From positions 186,001 through 250,000 of the forward strand of contig JAFARC010000066.1 in NCBI GenBank assembly GCA_019245755.1: 64,000 nucleotides of DNA, given 5' to 3'. Of the stretch, positions 20,745 through 28,885 are shown piece by piece. The notes beneath the pieces were generated by a model. That model did not search any database and had not been told where the DNA came from. It worked only from the letters and a program-made list of their open reading frames with translations. This DNA comes from Mycobacteriaceae bacterium. GTDB lineage: Bacteria > Actinomycetota > Actinomycetes > Mycobacteriales > Mycobacteriaceae. The position numbers and the translations under genes were made by a program. Positions within the stretch are counted from its first letter, which is position 1. Each line of letters starts with the position of its first letter.

Positions 20745-20761
20745 TTCTCAGAACCTTCTCA
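20745..20761. promoter_or_regulatory. Tandem TTCTCA repeats, candidate MprA-type response-regulator site
   Basis: Two copies of TTCTCA start at 20745 and 20756, an 11-base spacing that places both on one face of the helix. They lie about 145-160 bases upstream of the Rv1057-like start. OmpR-class regulators such as MprA bind tandem direct repeats of this kind, and Rv1057 is a known MprA target. The assignment rests on position and repeat spacing only. Confidence 0.35.
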
Positions 20762-20813
20762 TAGATTTCGGGTTTGCCGAATACTAGTACCGCTTCAGCA
20801 ATCCATAAGGTCC

Positions 20814-20831
20814 TAACCATGTGCATGGTTA
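20814..20831. promoter_or_regulatory. 18-base palindrome, candidate operator
   Basis: TAACCATG and CATGGTTA form perfect 8-base arms separated by TG. The site is in the low-GC part of the gap between the beta-propeller gene and the EthD-like gene. The arrangement fits a dimeric repressor operator, but no cognate regulator is adjacent. Confidence 0.4.
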
Positions 20832-21090
20832 AGCATTGCAGCAACTGCTTGCGGACGTTACGTCGATTATCCCCAGATAACGAATTCTTAGCATTGGGGC
20901 GAGAACTGCGGCGTAAATCACATTTCGAGTCAGCAAACTGAAACGACGCGCGGCTGCATCGCTCGCTAAACCGTCTCCCGGCAAAGTCCATCTGCTCACC
21001 GACGAACGGCCTTCCCGGCGGAAAATTTGCTGAGGGCAGGCGTCCCGGGAGCCGCTATCAGCACGCGTCGTTCACCGCTAGGTTGATCGC

Positions 21091-21792
21091 GTGGAGAAAG
21101 TGATCGTGCTGCTTCGCGATGCCGTATGGGATGACGCATGGTGTTGTGAGCTCCGCGGACGGGTCGCTGACAAGATCCTCGCGCTTGGTGTGCCGGGGCT
21201 GGCGGTCAACGTCCGCGATGGCGTGGTGCGGGGTTCGCTCATGACGATCACGACGATGGACCCACCGGTGGTGGCTGTGGTGAGCCTGTGGACCCAGCAG
21301 TCGTACGGCGAGCAGGCCCGCGAGGCCGTCGCGTTGCTGGAGAAGCACTGCGAAACCTCGGCCGCGTATCTGGTGACCGAGTCGGTGCCGCTGGTCCCGC
21401 CGGCCACCGAACCCGGAGAGCGGACAACCGGGTTGGCTAACATTGCGCTGCTGCGCAGGCCCGCTGACCTCGACGAAACCATCTGGCTGCAGCGATGGCA
21501 GGTCGGCCACACCCCGGTGGCGATCGAAACGCAGGCCACCTTCGGGTACACCCAGAATGTGGTGGTGCGCGCGCTGACCCCGGGCGCCCCGGCGATCCAC
21601 GGCATCGTCGAGGAGCTTTTCCCCGCAGCGGCAGTCACCGATCTTCACGCGTTCTTCGGCGCGTCCGACGACGCGGACTTGCGGGATCGCATGAGCCGGA
21701 TGGTCGCCAGCACGTCGGCGTTCGGCGCGAACATCGACGTCGATACGGTGCCGACCAGCCGGTATGTATTGCGCAGCCCGTTCCCGGCCTGA
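21091..21792 (+). CDS. EthD-like dimeric alpha/beta-barrel protein
   Basis: This 233-residue protein starts at GTG. The N-terminus MEKVIVLLRD and the central WLQRWQVGHTPVAIETQ resemble the strand-helix pattern of EthD/Dabb-type ferredoxin-like proteins, in which an xxWxxxH-like segment lines the pocket. Two such halves may be present, at about residues 1-95 and 110-225. There is no signal peptide or membrane helix. It converges on the CsbD-like gene with a strong hairpin in between. The function of such proteins is poorly known, so this call is moderate. Confidence 0.55.
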   Translation: MEKVIVLLRDAVWDDAWCCELRGRVADKILALGVPGLAVNVRDGVVRGSLMTITTMDPPVVAVVSLWTQQSYGEQAREAVALLEKHCETSAAYLVTESVPLVPPATEPGERTTGLANIALLRRPADLDETIWLQRWQVGHTPVAIETQATFGYTQNVVVRALTPGAPAIHGIVEELFPAAAVTDLHAFFGASDDADLRDRMSRMVASTSAFGANIDVDTVPTSRYVLRSPFPA

Positions 21793-21806
21793 AACCTGAC
21801 ACAGAC

Positions 21807-21842
21807 GACGGGCCCGGCCCACCTAAGTGGACCGGGCCCGTC
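21807..21842. terminator. Strong hairpin between convergent genes
   Basis: Sixteen-base arms (GACGGGCCCGGCCCAC and GTGGACCGGGCCCGTC) pair with one wobble position around the loop CTAA. The hairpin sits 14 bases after the EthD-like stop and 9 bases from the CsbD-like stop. It is placed to act as a bidirectional terminator. No T-run follows, as is common in mycobacteria. Confidence 0.75.
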
Positions 21843-21851
21843 TGGGATCAG

Positions 21852-22085
21852 CTACTGGTTGCTCTTCTCCCGCTGTTCGGCAGCCTTCGCACCACCGCGG
21901 GCCGATTCGGCTTGCGCTTCCTTCTTCGCGGCATCGCGCTGTGCCTCAGCCTTGTCCTGTTGGGCCTCGCCCTCTTCGGCGAGATCGCCGCGGCCGGTCA
22001 CCGTGCCGACGGCTTCTTTCGCCTTACCCTTGACGCCTTCGACGACGCCCTCGAGGCCTTCCTTGGGCCCGCTTTTCTCCGCCAT
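21852..22085 (-). CDS. CsbD-like stress protein (microaggregate-binding-protein type)
   Basis: This 77-residue, very hydrophilic, charged protein is rich in Ala, Glu, Lys and Gln. The core GLEGVVEGVKGKAKEAVGTV fits the CsbD family of small general-stress proteins, and a helical tail of EAQ/KAEAQRDAA repeats follows. In mycobacteria such proteins are annotated as microaggregate-binding protein 1. ATG at 22085 is chosen because it begins the conserved block; the longer upstream frame is cysteine- and arginine-rich and does not look coding. Biochemical role is unknown. Confidence 0.75.
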   Translation of the reverse strand: MAEKSGPKEGLEGVVEGVKGKAKEAVGTVTGRGDLAEEGEAQQDKAEAQRDAAKKEAQAESARGGAKAAEQREKSNQ

Positions 22086-22359
22086 GGATTCCTCCCTGAT
22101 TGGCTGACGTTCTTGTGTTTCACAGGTGTGACACCCAGCGTGGCGCTCCCTCACCCGTGACGGACAGCACCATCTTCGGCCCGCCGCAAGAGCTGTATTC
22201 CCGACAATGCGGGGACCCAAACCTCTTGACCGCCTGGCTAATTCTCTGCCCTCTCAGTGGCCCGGACGCCACCTGCGTCCAATGTCGTCCCGCTGCCGTC
22301 TACGCAAACCCACCGGGTCAGCGCGAGCTTGCGGTCTCGGCGGCGTGATCCACCGATTC

Positions 22360-22380
22360 TTCACAGCTGGCACATAGAAT
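22360..22380 (+). promoter_or_regulatory. Promoter-like motif upstream of tcrX (copy A)
   Basis: TTCACAGCTGGCACATAG at 22360-22377 matches the copy upstream of the glycosyltransferase operon at 17 of 18 positions. TAGAAT at 22375-22380 has the TANNNT form of a -10 element. A further TTCACACAGC at 22380-22389 could be another half-site. The unit probably contains both a promoter and an activator site for the tcrXY operon. Confidence 0.5.
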
Positions 22381-22429
22381 TCACACAGCTATGCCCTAGT
22401 CGCGGCGGCCATACTTCTGAGTCGTGGCG

Positions 22430-22495
22430 ACCACGGAGCGAGGCTCGACGAGCGACCATCGAACCACGGAGCGAGGCTCGACGAGCGACCATCGA
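22430..22495 (+). repeat. Two tandem copies of a 33-base repeat
   Basis: Bases 22430-22462 and 22463-22495 are identical. Each begins ACCACGGAGCGAGGC and ends GCGACCATCGA. The 33-base period is a multiple of three and the frame stays open into tcrX, so the copies would encode an 11-residue repeat if a start at 22424 were used. Confidence 0.9.
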
Positions 22496-22522
22496 ACCGA
22501 CTCTGGCTCGGGCCGGGTGGTG

Positions 22523-23227
22523 ATGCGTCGTGCCGACGGCAGCCCGATCCATGTTTTGGTCGTCGACGACGAACCGGTGCTGGCCGAAATGGTGTCGATG
22601 GCGTTGCGTTACGAGGGCTGGGACATCTCGACCGCCGGTGACGGCGCGAGCGCGATCGCGGTGGCCCGGGAGCGCCGCCCCGACGTTGTTGTGCTGGACG
22701 TGATGCTGCCCGACATGAGCGGTCTTGAGGTGCTGCGCAAGCTTCGCGAGCAGAACCCGGGTCTGCCGCTGTTGCTGTTGACCGCCAAGGATGCGGTGGA
22801 GGACCGGATCGCCGGGCTCACCGCTGGGGGTGATGACTACGTCACCAAGCCGTTCAGCCTGGAAGAGGTGGTGCTGCGGCTGCGCGCGCTGTTGCGGCGG
22901 ACGGGCGCGACCATCGACGCCGCGGGCTCGCAGCTGGTGGTCGGTGATCTCGTTCTCGACGAGGACAGCCACGATGTCACCCGCGGGGGCGAACCGATTT
23001 CGCTGACCGCGACGGAGTTCGAGCTGTTGCGCTTTTTGATGCGCAACCCGAAGCGGGTGCTGAGCAAGGCGCAGATCCTGGACCGGGTGTGGAGTTACGA
23101 CTTCGGCGGGCGTTCGAACATCGTCGAGCTGTATGTGTCCTACTTGCGCAAGAAGATCGACAGTGGCCGTGAGCCGATGATCCATACGCTGCGCGGAGCG
23201 GGCTATGTCCTCAAGCCGCCCCGCTGA
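22523..23227 (+). CDS. tcrX: TcrX-type response regulator
   Basis: This 234-residue OmpR-class regulator has VVDDEP near residue 13, the phosphoacceptor aspartate in VVVLDVMLPDMSGLEVL near residue 55, DYVTKPFSLEE with the conserved lysine, and a winged helix ending TLRGAGYVLKP. ATG at 22523 gives the length remembered for TcrX (Rv3765c), and the sequence agrees closely with it. An open frame extends back to GTG 22424 through the tandem repeats. It overlaps the tcrY start by 23 bases, so the pair is co-translated. It probably binds the motif found upstream of itself and of the next operon. Confidence 0.87.
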   Translation: MRRADGSPIHVLVVDDEPVLAEMVSMALRYEGWDISTAGDGASAIAVARERRPDVVVLDVMLPDMSGLEVLRKLREQNPGLPLLLLTAKDAVEDRIAGLTAGGDDYVTKPFSLEEVVLRLRALLRRTGATIDAAGSQLVVGDLVLDEDSHDVTRGGEPISLTATEFELLRFLMRNPKRVLSKAQILDRVWSYDFGGRSNIVELYVSYLRKKIDSGREPMIHTLRGAGYVLKPPR

Positions 23228-24782
23228 GCGGCCCGGGCCATCGACCAAACCGGCTTTGCTGCGGCGCCTGGGGTCGCCCCGCAGCTGGTCGCTGCGCACC
23301 CGCCTGTTGGCGGCGCTGATCGCGTTGTTGGCCTTCGTGTGTGTGGGCATCGGCGCCGGCACGCAGCTGGCGTTGCGCAGCTTTCTGATGCACCAGCTCG
23401 ATCAGCAGGTGGTGGAGGCCGCGCACCGATCGGCTGTGATCAACGACCTCGGGACGCCCCCGGGGATGCCGCCGCCGATGCGCCACCGCGGCCCGGGTCC
23501 GGAGTTCCTCAACGCGCCCGGCCAGGCTGTCGGGACCCTGGGCGCGGTGGTGTCGGACGGCCACGCCGTCACTGCCGCCGTGGTCAGCAGCAACGGCTCC
23601 CGGACCTTGCTGCCGTCCCCGGCGTCCGCGCAGTTGGCCGGGCTTCGGCCGGACCGCCATCCCGTCACGGTGGACCTCAGCGGCGTCGGCGAGTACCGGG
23701 TGGTGGCGCTTCATACCCGTGCCGGCGCGGTCATCGTGACTGGCCTGCCGGTGTCGGGTGTCGACAAGACGCTGGTGTCGACGTCTGTCATGTTCGGGAT
23801 CGTCGGCGCGTTGGCGCTGGTCATGGCGGTCGTCGCCGGCGTGGTGATCATTCGGCGGCAGCTGGCGCCGCTGTCGAACGTCGCCGCGGCGGCGCGGGAG
23901 GTGTCCGACCTCGAGCTGGAACGCGGCGAGGTGAACCTTCCCACCCCGATCGTGGAGGTTGATGAGGCGAGCGCGCACACCGAGGTGGGCCAGGTCGGGG
24001 CGGCCCTCAACCGCATGGTGGAGCGCATCGCCGCCGCGCTGTCGGCGCGGCACGCCACCGAGATACGGGTCCGCCAGTTCGTCGCCGACGCCAGCCATGA
24101 GCTGCGCACCCCGTTGGCGGCGATCCAGGGCTACACGGAGCTTGCGCAGCGCAAACGAGACCAGATGCCCGAGGATGTCGCGCACGCGATGAGCCGCGTC
24201 GAGTCGGAGGCGCGGCGGATGACGCACCTGGTCGAGGACATGCTGCTGTTGGCGCGGCTGGACGCCGGCCGGCCCCTGGACCAGGAGCCGGTGGATCTGT
24301 CCAGCGTCGTCGTCGACGCGGTCAGCGACGCCCACATCGCCGGGCCTGATCACCTGTGGTCGCTGGATTTGCCGGACGAGCCGGTGGTGATCACCGGGGA
24401 TGGCGCCCGGTTGCATCAGGTGCTGACCAACCTGCTGGCCAATTGCCGCACTCACACTCCGGCCGGCACGTCGGTGACGGTGTCGTTGGCGGCCGACGGC
24501 GACGGGGGCGCCACGCTGGCCGTTGTCGACGACGGGCCGGGCATCCCGCCGGAACACCAGGCCGAGATCTTCGGGCGGTTCGTCCGCGGGGACTCGTCGC
24601 GGTCGCGGCGTGACGGCAGCACGGGCCTGGGGCTGGCAATCGTGGACGCGGTGGTCAAGGCCCATCACGGAACGATCGACTTGGACAGCATGCCGGGACG
24701 GACGGAATTCCGGGTGCGGCTGCCCGGGCCGTCGCATAACGGCAGGGTATCGGCGGGCGCGGGATTCACAGCAGGCACATAG
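23205..24782 (+). CDS. tcrY: TcrY-type sensor histidine kinase
   Basis: This 525-residue kinase has a membrane helix at about residues 28-52, an extracytoplasmic domain at about 53-190 and a second helix at about 195-222. A HAMP linker follows, then the phosphoacceptor histidine in ASHELRTPLAAIQGY near residue 297, and the ATPase motifs NLLANCRTHTP, DDGPGIP and GLGLAIVDAV. It is the partner of the upstream regulator. Its stop codon TAG lies inside the conserved motif that precedes the next operon, so the downstream promoter overlaps the end of this gene. Confidence 0.87.
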   Translation: MSSSRPAERPGPSTKPALLRRLGSPRSWSLRTRLLAALIALLAFVCVGIGAGTQLALRSFLMHQLDQQVVEAAHRSAVINDLGTPPGMPPPMRHRGPGPEFLNAPGQAVGTLGAVVSDGHAVTAAVVSSNGSRTLLPSPASAQLAGLRPDRHPVTVDLSGVGEYRVVALHTRAGAVIVTGLPVSGVDKTLVSTSVMFGIVGALALVMAVVAGVVIIRRQLAPLSNVAAAAREVSDLELERGEVNLPTPIVEVDEASAHTEVGQVGAALNRMVERIAAALSARHATEIRVRQFVADASHELRTPLAAIQGYTELAQRKRDQMPEDVAHAMSRVESEARRMTHLVEDMLLLARLDAGRPLDQEPVDLSSVVVDAVSDAHIAGPDHLWSLDLPDEPVVITGDGARLHQVLTNLLANCRTHTPAGTSVTVSLAADGDGGATLAVVDDGPGIPPEHQAEIFGRFVRGDSSRSRRDGSTGLGLAIVDAVVKAHHGTIDLDSMPGRTEFRVRLPGPSHNGRVSAGAGFTAGT

Positions 24783-24787
24783 CTTGC
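24765..24787 (+). promoter_or_regulatory. Promoter-like motif upstream of the glycosyltransferase operon (copy B)
   Basis: TTCACAGCAGGCACATAGC at 24765-24783 is the near-identical partner of copy A, and TAGCTT at 24780-24785 fits a -10 element. It overlaps the tcrY stop codon. Transcription would begin about 24792, just before the first start codons of the glycosyltransferase gene. This suggests that the operon has its own promoter controlled by the same factor as tcrXY. Confidence 0.5.
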
Positions 24788-24827
24788 GCCAACGGTGCAC
24801 CCACTGTCGCCCCTGACGATGGGAGCC

Positions 24828-26117
24828 ATGACCCACAGCCTGCTGGAAATTCCCGCCGCCGTTGGCGATTCAACGGCCGCTGAGCGGCCCACCACCGCTC
24901 GGCGCACGTTCGCGTCCCGCCCCAATGCCGCGGTTCTGGCCCGTGCCGCGGGGGTGCCGGTTGTCGACGTGGTTGTTCCTGTCTATAACGAGCAGGGCAC
25001 CCTCGCGCAGTCTGTCCGGCGTCTGCATCGTTATCTGCAGGAGCATTTCCCGTTTTCGACGCGGATCACGATCGCCGACAACGCCAGCGTCGACGACACT
25101 CCCCGGATCGCGGGCGAGTTGGCCCGCGAACTCGACGGCGTGCGTGTTGTCCGGTTGGAGCAGAAGGGCCGCGGCCGCGCGCTGCACTTCGTCTGGTCCA
25201 CGTCGGACTCGCCGGTCCTGGCGTACATGGACGTCGACTTGTCCACGGATTTGGCGGCATTGGCCCCGTTGACGGCGCCGCTGATCTCCGGTCACTCCGA
25301 CGTGGCGATCGGCAGCCGGCTCACCCGTGGCTCGCGGGTGGTGCGGGGCGCCAAGCGCGAGGTCATCTCCCGCTGCTACAACCTGATCCTGAAATCGACT
25401 CTGGCCGCGAAGTTTTCCGACGCCCAGTGCGGGTTTAAGGCGATCCGCGCGGACGTGGCCCGCGAGCTGCTGCCACACGTGGTCGACACCGGCTGGTTTT
25501 TCGACACCGAACTGCTTGTGCTGGCCGAACGATCGGGGCTGCGCATTCACGAGGTTCCGGTCGACTGGATCGACGACCCGGACAGCCGTGTCGACATTGT
25601 TGCGACGGCCACGGCTGACTTGAAGGGGGTCGCACGGTTGCTGAAGGGCTTTGCCACCGGGGCCATTCCGGTGGCCGACATCGCCGCGCAGCTGGGATCT
25701 ACCCGGGCGGCGGCGCCGAAGTCGCTGCTGCGGCAGGCCGTTCGCTTCTGCGCGATCGGCACCGCCAGCACGATTGCCTATCTGCTGCTGTTCACGGTGC
25801 TGCACGGCATCGTGGGCGCCCAGGCGGCGAATCTGTTCGCGCTGCTGGTCACCGCGGTCGCCAACACGGCGGCGAACCGACGCTTTACGTTTGGGGTGCG
25901 CGGCCGCGGCCGCGCCAGCCGCCACCACTTCGAGGGTCTGGCTGTGTTCGGCATCGCGCTAGCCATCACCAGCGGTTCACTGGCCGCGCTGCACGCGGTC
26001 GGCAACGCCTCACACACTGTCGAACTGGCTGTGCTGGTGGCGGCAAACCTGGCCGCTACGGTGGTGCGATTCGTCCTGCTGCGCGGCTGGGTTTTCCACC
26101 CGCATCGCAATCGCTGA
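24828..26117 (+). CDS. Glycosyltransferase family 2 fused to a GtrA-like membrane domain
   Basis: From ATG 24828 this is a 429-residue protein; GTG 24795 is an alternative that would give an almost leaderless message. The N-terminal GT-A domain shows VVVPVYNEQGTLAQSV near residue 50 and a DxD-type metal site in YMDVDLSTD near residue 140. The C-terminal part, about residues 300-425, has four membrane helices typical of GtrA. Enzymes of this build usually transfer a sugar to a polyprenyl phosphate. It is followed after 24 bases by a membrane glycosyltransferase that would use such a lipid-linked donor. Confidence 0.86.
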   Translation: MTHSLLEIPAAVGDSTAAERPTTARRTFASRPNAAVLARAAGVPVVDVVVPVYNEQGTLAQSVRRLHRYLQEHFPFSTRITIADNASVDDTPRIAGELARELDGVRVVRLEQKGRGRALHFVWSTSDSPVLAYMDVDLSTDLAALAPLTAPLISGHSDVAIGSRLTRGSRVVRGAKREVISRCYNLILKSTLAAKFSDAQCGFKAIRADVARELLPHVVDTGWFFDTELLVLAERSGLRIHEVPVDWIDDPDSRVDIVATATADLKGVARLLKGFATGAIPVADIAAQLGSTRAAAPKSLLRQAVRFCAIGTASTIAYLLLFTVLHGIVGAQAANLFALLVTAVANTAANRRFTFGVRGRGRASRHHFEGLAVFGIALAITSGSLAALHAVGNASHTVELAVLVAANLAATVVRFVLLRGWVFHPHRNR

Positions 26118-26141
26118 CCTGCCGACCACCGAGGAGCTTGC

Positions 26142-28079
26142 ATGAGCGCGCCCGCGTTGAGCGTCGCCGACGCCGCCCACCGCGACCGGCCGGCCACCGG
26201 GCCGACCGTGCCCCCGGATCCGCGCTGGGCGCGGCCGGCCTTGGCGGCGCTGCTCGCGGTTACCGCCTTGTTCTGGGTGACCGGGTTGAGCCGCACGGGA
26301 TGGGCCAACCCGTTCTACTCGGCCGCGGTGCAGGCCGGCACGAAGAGCTGGACGGCGTTCCTGTTCGGCTCGTCGGACGCCGGCAATTCGATCACCGTCG
26401 ACAAGCCGCCGGCGTCGCTGTGGCCGATGGAGCTCAGCGGCCGGGTCTTCGGGGTCAACACCTGGTCTGTCCTGCTGCCGGAGGTGCTGCTGGGCCTGGC
26501 CTCGGTAGCGCTGGTGTACGTGATCGTCAAGCGCCACTTCGGTCCGACCGCGGGCCTGATCGCGGGCGGCGTCCTGGCGCTCACCCCGGTGGCGACGCTG
26601 ATGTTCCGCTATAACAACCCCGACGCGCTCCTGGTCTTCGTGATGATCGCTGCGGCCTGGGCGCTGATGCGGGGGGTCGGCGATGGGCGGACGCGATGGC
26701 TGGTGCTGTGCGGCGCCCTGATCGGATTCGGCTTTCTCACCAAACAGCTGCAGGTGATGCTGGTGGTGCCGGGGTTGGCGTTAACGTATCTGGTCGCCGG
26801 ACCGGTCCGGCTGCGGGTGCGCGTTCTTCAGCTCGGCGCGGGGCTGCTTGCGATGGTCGCCGCCGCGGGCTGGTGGGTCCTTGTGGTGTCGTTGATCCCG
26901 GCCGCGGACCGGCCGTACATCGGCGGGTCCACCGATGACAGCTTCTTGAACCTGACCTTCGGCTACAACGGCGTGTCGCGGCTGCTCGGCGGCCACCTGG
27001 GCGAGTTCCGCGGCGGCCCTCGGCAGCCCCCGGGTGGTCCCGGCGGCGCGGGCCCCGGTTTCTCGTTCGGTTCCCACGCGGGCCTGACCCGGCTGTTCAG
27101 TGGCGAGGCGGGCGGTCAGATCTCGTGGCTGCTGCCGGCGGCGTTGATCTTCCTGGCCGGCGGGATCGTGTTGTGCGGGCGTGTGTCTCGCACCGATGAG
27201 CGGCGGGCGCAGTACCTGGTGTGGGGCGGCTGGCTGATCGGCACCGGTGCCGTGCTCAGTTTCATGTCCGGCATGTTCCACGACTACTACACGGTCGCGT
27301 TGTCGCCGGCGATCGCCGCGCTCGTCGGAATCGGCGTGACACAGCTGTGGGCGCGACGGGGGTCGCGGTGGGTCGGCGTGACGCTGGCGGTCACGGTGGC
27401 GTTGACCGCGGCGTGGTCGTGGGTGTTGCTGGGCCGGTCTCCCGGTTTCGTGCCGCCGCTGCGCTGGGTGGTGCTGGCGGCCGCGCTGGGTTGGGTGCTG
27501 GCGTATGTGCTGCGGGTCCACCGATTCGGCGGTCACGTCGCGTGGTGGGCTGCGGCGCTGGCCGCGGCGGCGGCACTGGCCGGCCCGCTGGCCTACTCGG
27601 TCGAGACCGTCGGCAGCCCGCACAACGGCGGCATTGTTACGGCCGGTCCGTCCGTCCGGGGCAGCCGATTCCCAGGGATGCCGCCGGGGATGGGTCAGCC
27701 GCCCAGCGACCGGATCGTGCGGATGCTGTCGCAGGATGCGGCCGCCTACACCTGGGTGGCGGCAACCACCGGCGCCAACGAGGCGGCGGCCTACCAGTTG
27801 GCGACGGGCGACGCGGTGATGCCCATCGGCGGCTTTATTGGCAGCGATCCGTCGCCGACGCTGGCGCAGTTTCAGCGCGACGTTGCCGACGGCCGGGTCC
27901 ACTACTACCTCGAGGGCCACCGGCCCGGAACGCCGAGGGCTGGAGATGCTCGCGGCGCGTCGCCGGGTGGACGCCCGGATACCGAGGGCGACAAGATCGC
28001 GGCGTGGGTGAGGCAGACTTTCACGCCCACGACGGTCGACGGAGTCACCTACTACGACCTCACGGCGCCGGTGACGTGA
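26142..28079 (+). CDS. Polytopic ArnT/PMT-like glycosyltransferase (family 39 type)
   Basis: This 645-residue membrane protein has about 11-12 helices. The first external loop contains SITVDKPPASLW near residue 90, where a GT-C enzyme carries its acidic catalytic residue. FRYNNPDALL near residue 162 is also typical of this actinobacterial subfamily. A Gly/Pro-rich loop lies at about residues 287-310, and a soluble C-terminal region follows the last helix. It probably moves a sugar from polyprenyl phosphate to an envelope acceptor outside the membrane. It is co-transcribed with the GT2-GtrA gene. The acceptor is unknown. Confidence 0.84.
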   Translation: MSAPALSVADAAHRDRPATGPTVPPDPRWARPALAALLAVTALFWVTGLSRTGWANPFYSAAVQAGTKSWTAFLFGSSDAGNSITVDKPPASLWPMELSGRVFGVNTWSVLLPEVLLGLASVALVYVIVKRHFGPTAGLIAGGVLALTPVATLMFRYNNPDALLVFVMIAAAWALMRGVGDGRTRWLVLCGALIGFGFLTKQLQVMLVVPGLALTYLVAGPVRLRVRVLQLGAGLLAMVAAAGWWVLVVSLIPAADRPYIGGSTDDSFLNLTFGYNGVSRLLGGHLGEFRGGPRQPPGGPGGAGPGFSFGSHAGLTRLFSGEAGGQISWLLPAALIFLAGGIVLCGRVSRTDERRAQYLVWGGWLIGTGAVLSFMSGMFHDYYTVALSPAIAALVGIGVTQLWARRGSRWVGVTLAVTVALTAAWSWVLLGRSPGFVPPLRWVVLAAALGWVLAYVLRVHRFGGHVAWWAAALAAAAALAGPLAYSVETVGSPHNGGIVTAGPSVRGSRFPGMPPGMGQPPSDRIVRMLSQDAAAYTWVAATTGANEAAAYQLATGDAVMPIGGFIGSDPSPTLAQFQRDVADGRVHYYLEGHRPGTPRAGDARGASPGGRPDTEGDKIAAWVRQTFTPTTVDGVTYYDLTAPVT

Positions 28080-28111
28080 ATCCATGCCGTCGTCACACGG
28101 CACACTCATCG

Positions 28112-28125
28112 GGCACCTAGCTTGC
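28112..28125 (+). promoter_or_regulatory. Promoter-like motif (partial copy C)
   Basis: GGCACCTAGCTTGC matches the second half of copy B (24774-24787) at 13 of 14 positions, and TAGCTT at 28118-28123 again fits a -10 element. The first half is only weakly conserved. The site is 50 bases upstream of the small Rossmann-like gene. Confidence 0.4.
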
Positions 28126-28174
28126 CGCCGTTCAATGAAAGTGATTGTCAGCACGAGTAGTTGAGGACCGAATC

Positions 28175-28489
28175 ATGATCGGATTGGTGACCGAGGACGC
28201 GACGTTCCTGGTGCTGCACGCGGGCAGCGACCGCGGTTACCGGATCGCGCGGGGCTTGCTTCAAGCCGGGTGCCGGGTCGCGGTGACCGGCCGGTGCGTC
28301 ACCGACCTGGCCCGGATCTTGCCCGGCTACCCGGCCGGGCAGGTGCTGGCCATCGCCGCCTCGCAATCCCAGTTGCCCCGGGTGATCAGCCGGGTTCAGG
28401 CGCGGTGGGGAGCGATCGACGTGATCATCGACGCTGACACGGGTGCTGAGCACGGGGGGCGGGACAGCACGCCGCTCGAGGCGGCCTGA
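28175..28489 (+). CDS. Short Rossmann-like protein resembling half an SDR
   Basis: This 104-residue protein reads like the N-terminal half of a short-chain dehydrogenase. A first strand and glycine-containing turn (VLHAGSDRGYRIARGLLQAG) precede an arginine in TGRC. A late strand, GAIDVIIDADTG, sits where SDRs have the NNAG segment. The SDR active-site region is absent. ATG at 28175 follows GAGG nine bases upstream. A nine-codon open frame at 28136-28165 precedes it. It may be a decayed SDR or a small nucleotide-binding protein. Confidence 0.6.
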   Translation: MIGLVTEDATFLVLHAGSDRGYRIARGLLQAGCRVAVTGRCVTDLARILPGYPAGQVLAIAASQSQLPRVISRVQARWGAIDVIIDADTGAEHGGRDSTPLEAA

Positions 28490-28501
28490 CGCGCCTGGGC
28501 T

Positions 28502-28819
28502 CTACAGCATCCAGGCAATGAAGGCCAGGACCGCCAGGCACACCAGCACGATCCCGACGAGGAAGCAGAACGCGCCGCCCGCCTTCAACCTGTCGTCGTG
28601 GCTGGCCTGCGCGTTGGTGAAGACCTTGACGGAGCTACCGGTCATAGCGAACAGCCGCTTCCAGGGCAGCTGCTGCAGCTCCTGCTTGGTGCCTTCGGCG
28701 CCACCGGGTTCGACGTCTTGCTCACGGGTGCCCGCTCGCTCCCCGTTGGCGAACAGCACCACCCCCAACGCCAGCACCGCGGCCCCGACCACCAGCAGGA
28801 TTATCGCCAAGATGGGCAT
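28502..28819 (-). CDS. Small two-helix membrane protein
   Basis: This 105-residue protein has hydrophobic helices at about residues 2-25 and 80-104, with a charged, Glu/Gln-rich loop between them (including RAGTREQDVEPGG). ATG at 28819 is set by GGAGGAG at a good distance. It converges on the Rossmann-like gene with 12 bases between. No family was recognised and function is unknown. Confidence 0.7.
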   Translation of the reverse strand: MPILAIILLVVGAAVLALGVVLFANGERAGTREQDVEPGGAEGTKQELQQLPWKRLFAMTGSSVKVFTNAQASHDDRLKAGGAFCFLVGIVLVCLAVLAFIAWML

Positions 28820-28885
28820 TGCGCTCCTCCCCCACGCCGAGTATTGATCAGATCGTCGCACTGTCGGTGCGCGACGGCCAGTGCC

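Larger units (their letters stand above)
20601..21090. promoter_or_regulatory. 490-base regulatory gap upstream of the beta-propeller and EthD-like genes
   Basis: This divergent intergenic region is strikingly less GC-rich than its neighbours between about 20740 and 20930. It contains the direct TTCTCA repeat and the 18-base palindrome listed separately. No credible gene was found in it. It must hold the promoters of the minus-strand beta-propeller gene and the plus-strand EthD-like gene. Confidence 0.5.

Noticed and set aside
22430-22495. CRISPR array
   Set aside because: There are only two adjacent copies with no spacers and no cas genes.
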